Made by a program: the position numbers and the translations under genes. Under the pieces are notes generated by a model. It made no database searches and was not told the origin of the DNA. It worked only from the letters and a program-made list of their open reading frames with translations. Positions 61,950-64,000 of a stretch of 64,000 nt of DNA are shown here, piece by piece. Positions within the stretch are counted from its first letter, which is position 1; the number at the start of each line of letters is the position of its first letter. The stretch is from Algoriphagus lutimaris (GTDB lineage Bacteria > Bacteroidota > Bacteroidia > Cytophagales > Cyclobacteriaceae). Where the stretch lies: assembly GCF_017051705.1 (NCBI RefSeq), contig NZ_JAFIDJ010000001.1, positions 372,001 to 436,000 on the forward strand, written 5' to 3'.

Positions 61950-63100
61950 AAAGAAAAATCTGTGTTGTAATCACTGCACGCCCTTCCTATTCCAGGATTA
62001 AGACAGCCTTGGCAGCGATCAATAATCATCCTGATTTGGAATTACAATTGGTAGTAGCGGCCTCTGCTTTATTGGACCGCTATGGAAATGCTGTCAATAA
62101 TATTGAGAAAGACGGCTTTAAGATTTCTGCAAAAGTTTTTAATGTACTGGAGGGAGAGAACTTGACTGCTGCTGCAAAAACAACAGGAATAGGTATTCTG
62201 GAGCTTTCCACTGTTTTCAATAACCTGAACCCTGATATTGTCGTGACGGTGGCGGACCGTTTTGAAACCATGGCCACGGCAATTTCCGCCAGTTACATGA
62301 ACATCCCTTTGGCACATATCCAAGGAGGTGAAGTAACGGGAAATATTGATGAGAAAGTGAGGCATGCTATTACCAAATTATCTGACTACCATTTCGTGGC
62401 ATCCGAGGATGCATATCAAAGAGTAGTGAAACTGGGAGAAAATCCATCTTATGTCTTTAATACGGGCTGTCCTAGTATTGATTTGGCCTATGAAATCAAA
62501 CAAAACCCCAAGTTGGACTTTGACCCCATTCAAAAATATGGAGGAGTAGGAAAAGTGATGGATTACTCCAATGGGTATTGGGTAGTCATGCAACACCCTG
62601 TAACGACGGAAGTAGGTAATTCAAGATTTCATATTGAGGAGACACTACATGCGATGTATAGTTTAAATCAACCCGTTTTTTGGTTTTGGCCAAATGTAGA
62701 TGCGGGAGCAGATGGGACCAGTACAGGAATCAGATCTTTTAGGGAAACACATGATTTAGAGAATTTTCATTTCTTTAAGAATATGGAGCCTCAGGATTTC
62801 TTAAAGCTCCTTTATTCCAGTAAAGGCCTTATTGGAAATAGTTCTGTAGGAATTAGAGAATGTGCGTTTATGGGAGTGCCTGTCGTGAATATCGGGTCTC
62901 GACAAAATAGTAGAGAAAGAGGGAATAATGTCAAAGATGTTGGCTATTCTAGAGTAGAAATACTTCATGCGCTTAATGAAATTGAAAATTCGCCAAAACC
63001 TGAGATTTCTAAGATCTATGGAAATGGAGATGCGGGTGAGAAAATTGCGCAGCACTTATCTGAACTCCCATTGATTTTTCATAAAACCATCACCTTTTAA
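61946..63100 (+). CDS. neuC: UDP-GlcNAc 2-epimerase, hydrolysing (NeuC), second copy
   Basis: A 384-residue epimerase: VVITARPSYSRIKTALAAI, TVADRFETMATAISASYMNI, HIQGGEVTGNIDEKVRHAIT, FNTGCPSIDL, MQHPVTTE, LIGNSSVGIREC and NIGSRQNSRERGNN. It would convert UDP-GlcNAc to ManNAc plus UDP, or act on the 2,4-diacetamido sugar. It is clearly diverged from LegG at 12318 (different sequence between shared motifs), consistent with a different substrate. ATGA overlap with neuB and a one-base overlap with neuA. Confidence 0.9.
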   Translation: MKRKICVVITARPSYSRIKTALAAINNHPDLELQLVVAASALLDRYGNAVNNIEKDGFKISAKVFNVLEGENLTAAAKTTGIGILELSTVFNNLNPDIVVTVADRFETMATAISASYMNIPLAHIQGGEVTGNIDEKVRHAITKLSDYHFVASEDAYQRVVKLGENPSYVFNTGCPSIDLAYEIKQNPKLDFDPIQKYGGVGKVMDYSNGYWVVMQHPVTTEVGNSRFHIEETLHAMYSLNQPVFWFWPNVDAGADGTSTGIRSFRETHDLENFHFFKNMEPQDFLKLLYSSKGLIGNSSVGIRECAFMGVPVVNIGSRQNSRERGNNVKDVGYSRVEILHALNEIENSPKPEISKIYGNGDAGEKIAQHLSELPLIFHKTITF

Positions 63101-63798
63101 TGAGAGTTTTAGGTCTTATACCAGCTAGAGGAGGTTCCAAAGGAGTACCTGGAAAAAACATTAAGTTTTTGGGAGGAAAACCACTTCTTGCTTACACTGC
63201 TGAATCTGCATTTGAATCTAAGTTTTTGGAAAAGACTATATTGAGTACAGATGATCAAAATATTGCAGTAGTAGGTGAAAGTCTTGGGGTGGAGGTACCA
63301 TTCATTAGGCCTGAAAAGCTTGCATTAGATCAAACTCCAACTTTGCCTGTAATCAACCATGCTTTGGATTATTATGAATCCCTTGGGGAAAAATTTGATG
63401 TGGTTTGCTTATTACAAGTTACATCACCTTTTAGACCAGCTGGTTTTATTGATCAGGCAATTTTAAAATTTAAAAATTCTAAGGCAGACTCCCTTGTTTC
63501 CGTTTTGGAAGTTCCTGATCACTTTAATCCACATTGGACATTTGAGGATAGCGCTAATGGATTTTTATCGATAGCCACCGGTGAAAAAGAATTGATAACG
63601 AGGAGACAGGAACTTCCTAAGGCCTATTACCGTGATGGGAGTTTATATCTGACAAAAACTTCTGTTATCCGAAATGGATCCCTATATGGTGATAAATTGA
63701 CTTATATTGTTAATGACCCTGAATATTATGTGAATATCGACACCTTAGAAGATTGGGAGAAGGCGGAAAATTGGATTAAAGTGAAAAAGAGCTTTTGA
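63100..63798 (+). CDS. neuA: CMP-nonulosonate synthase (NeuA), second copy
   Basis: A 232-residue cytidylyltransferase with signature LIPARGGSKGVPGKNIKFLG, STDDQNI, LLQVTSPFRPAGF and YRDGSLYLTK. Same length as LegF at 14469 and similar over its motifs (SKGVP-KNIK, TDNTG/DQTPT region, LLQ-TSPFR). It makes the CMP-activated sugar and ends the polysaccharide region within the window. TAATG overlap with neuC. Confidence 0.9.
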   Translation: MRVLGLIPARGGSKGVPGKNIKFLGGKPLLAYTAESAFESKFLEKTILSTDDQNIAVVGESLGVEVPFIRPEKLALDQTPTLPVINHALDYYESLGEKFDVVCLLQVTSPFRPAGFIDQAILKFKNSKADSLVSVLEVPDHFNPHWTFEDSANGFLSIATGEKELITRRQELPKAYYRDGSLYLTKTSVIRNGSLYGDKLTYIVNDPEYYVNIDTLEDWEKAENWIKVKKSF

Positions 63799-63882
63799 TT
63801 TTTTTATACTATTCTTAAAGGAATTTACCCTTGGAAATGATCTTTGAATATACGCTTAATGATTTAGTTGTTTAAGGGTGAT

Positions 63883-63917
63883 ATTAATTTTTTCAGGTAT
63901 TAAAAATTAATTTTTTT
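63883..63917 (+). terminator. AT-only hairpin with T-run, possible terminator
   Basis: ATTAATTTTT (63883-63892) and AAAAATTAAT (63902-63911) form a perfect 10-bp inverted repeat with a 9-base loop, followed by T to 63917. The stem lacks G-C pairs, so it would be weak. It lies 85 bases after neuA. A second short repeat, TCAAG/CTTGA, follows at 63917-63936. Confidence 0.3.
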
Positions 63918-63963
63918 CAAGAAAAAAAATACTTGAGATATTAAATCAATAACTAGGTAAGTA

Positions 63964-63981
63964 ATTAGAATATTTGTACTC
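63964..63981 (+). promoter_or_regulatory. Possible degenerate third copy of the locus promoter element
   Basis: ATTAGAATATTTGTACTC aligns with ATGAGTAnCTTTGnTACTC of elements A and B at about 14 of 19 positions with one gap; the left arm of the inverted repeat is not kept. It may mark the start of another transcript to the right, outside the window. Confidence 0.25.
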
Positions 63982-64000
63982 CAAATAAGTAAAAATTAGG

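Noticed and set aside
63964-63981. Firm call of a third locus promoter at the right edge
   Set aside because: Only about 14 of 19 positions match with a gap and the left arm is missing; kept only as a low-confidence feature.
1-64000. CRISPR arrays, insertion sequences, rRNA or tRNA genes
   Set aside because: Reading through the gaps and genes I saw no direct-repeat/spacer pattern, transposase-like protein, terminal inverted repeats or tRNA cloverleaf.

Overview
The window looks like part of a Bacteroidota chromosome, most likely a marine or soil Cytophagales member close to Algoriphagus/Cyclobacteriaceae (inferred from gene content and style, not from a search). The signs are low GC (estimated in the mid-30s percent), near absence of Shine-Dalgarno sequences, promoter-like TAnnTTTG elements, a DUF2911 lipoprotein, Wzi-type capsule assembly, and a giant protein with a gliding-motility/type IX secretion (T9SS) type B C-terminal domain. 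Apart from two pieces at the left edge, everything is on the + strand.

Layout. 1-326 holds the start of a leftward gene and a broken leftward remnant. 327-3874 is housekeeping/accessory: a DUF2911 lipoprotein, a penicillin-acylase-family hydrolase and a small membrane protein. From 3987 to 63798 the window is one very large surface-polysaccharide region of about 60 kb, apparently two adjacent assembly loci.

Locus 1 (3987-27532) has a winged-helix regulator, a large SLBB export protein and UDP-glucose dehydrogenase. It also carries a near-complete legionaminic-acid pathway (LegB, LegC, LegI, LegG, PtmE, LegF and a NeuD/PglD-type acetyltransferase), a Wzx flippase, a Wzz-like protein, a Wzy-like protein, glycosyltransferases and the outer-membrane protein Wzi.

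Locus 2 (27845-63798) has a UDP-HexNAc dehydrogenase (TviB/WbpA type), the Wza lipoprotein, the Wzc tyrosine autokinase, an ABC-type flippase and an FdtB aminotransferase. A long series of glycosyltransferases follows, with a methyltransferase, an O-antigen-ligase/polymerase, a CapK-like adenylate-forming enzyme, an SDR and an AsnB-type amidotransferase. Next come two tandem FdtA-like cupins and an FdtC-like acetyltransferase. It ends with a 2070-residue lectin/Ig/SprB-like/PKD adhesin and a second nonulosonic-acid cassette (NeuB, NeuC, NeuA).

How it fits together. The enzymes predict UDP-GlcA, a UDP-HexNAc uronate (possibly amidated by the AsnB homologue), a dTDP-3-acetamido-3,6-dideoxyhexose, CMP-legionaminic acid and a second CMP-nonulosonate, probably CMP-Neu5Ac. 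No initiating polyprenyl-phosphate sugar transferase and no RmlA/RmlB are visible, so those must lie elsewhere. Both loci are preceded by the same promoter/operator-like inverted repeat (ATGAGTAnCTTTGnTACTC) and, further downstream, by the same GC-rich leader element (GAAAGGGCGAAGCTG followed by AGCCC). This shared regulatory pair, and the joining of a giant T9SS adhesin to a sialic-acid-type cassette with no spacer, are the most unusual observations.
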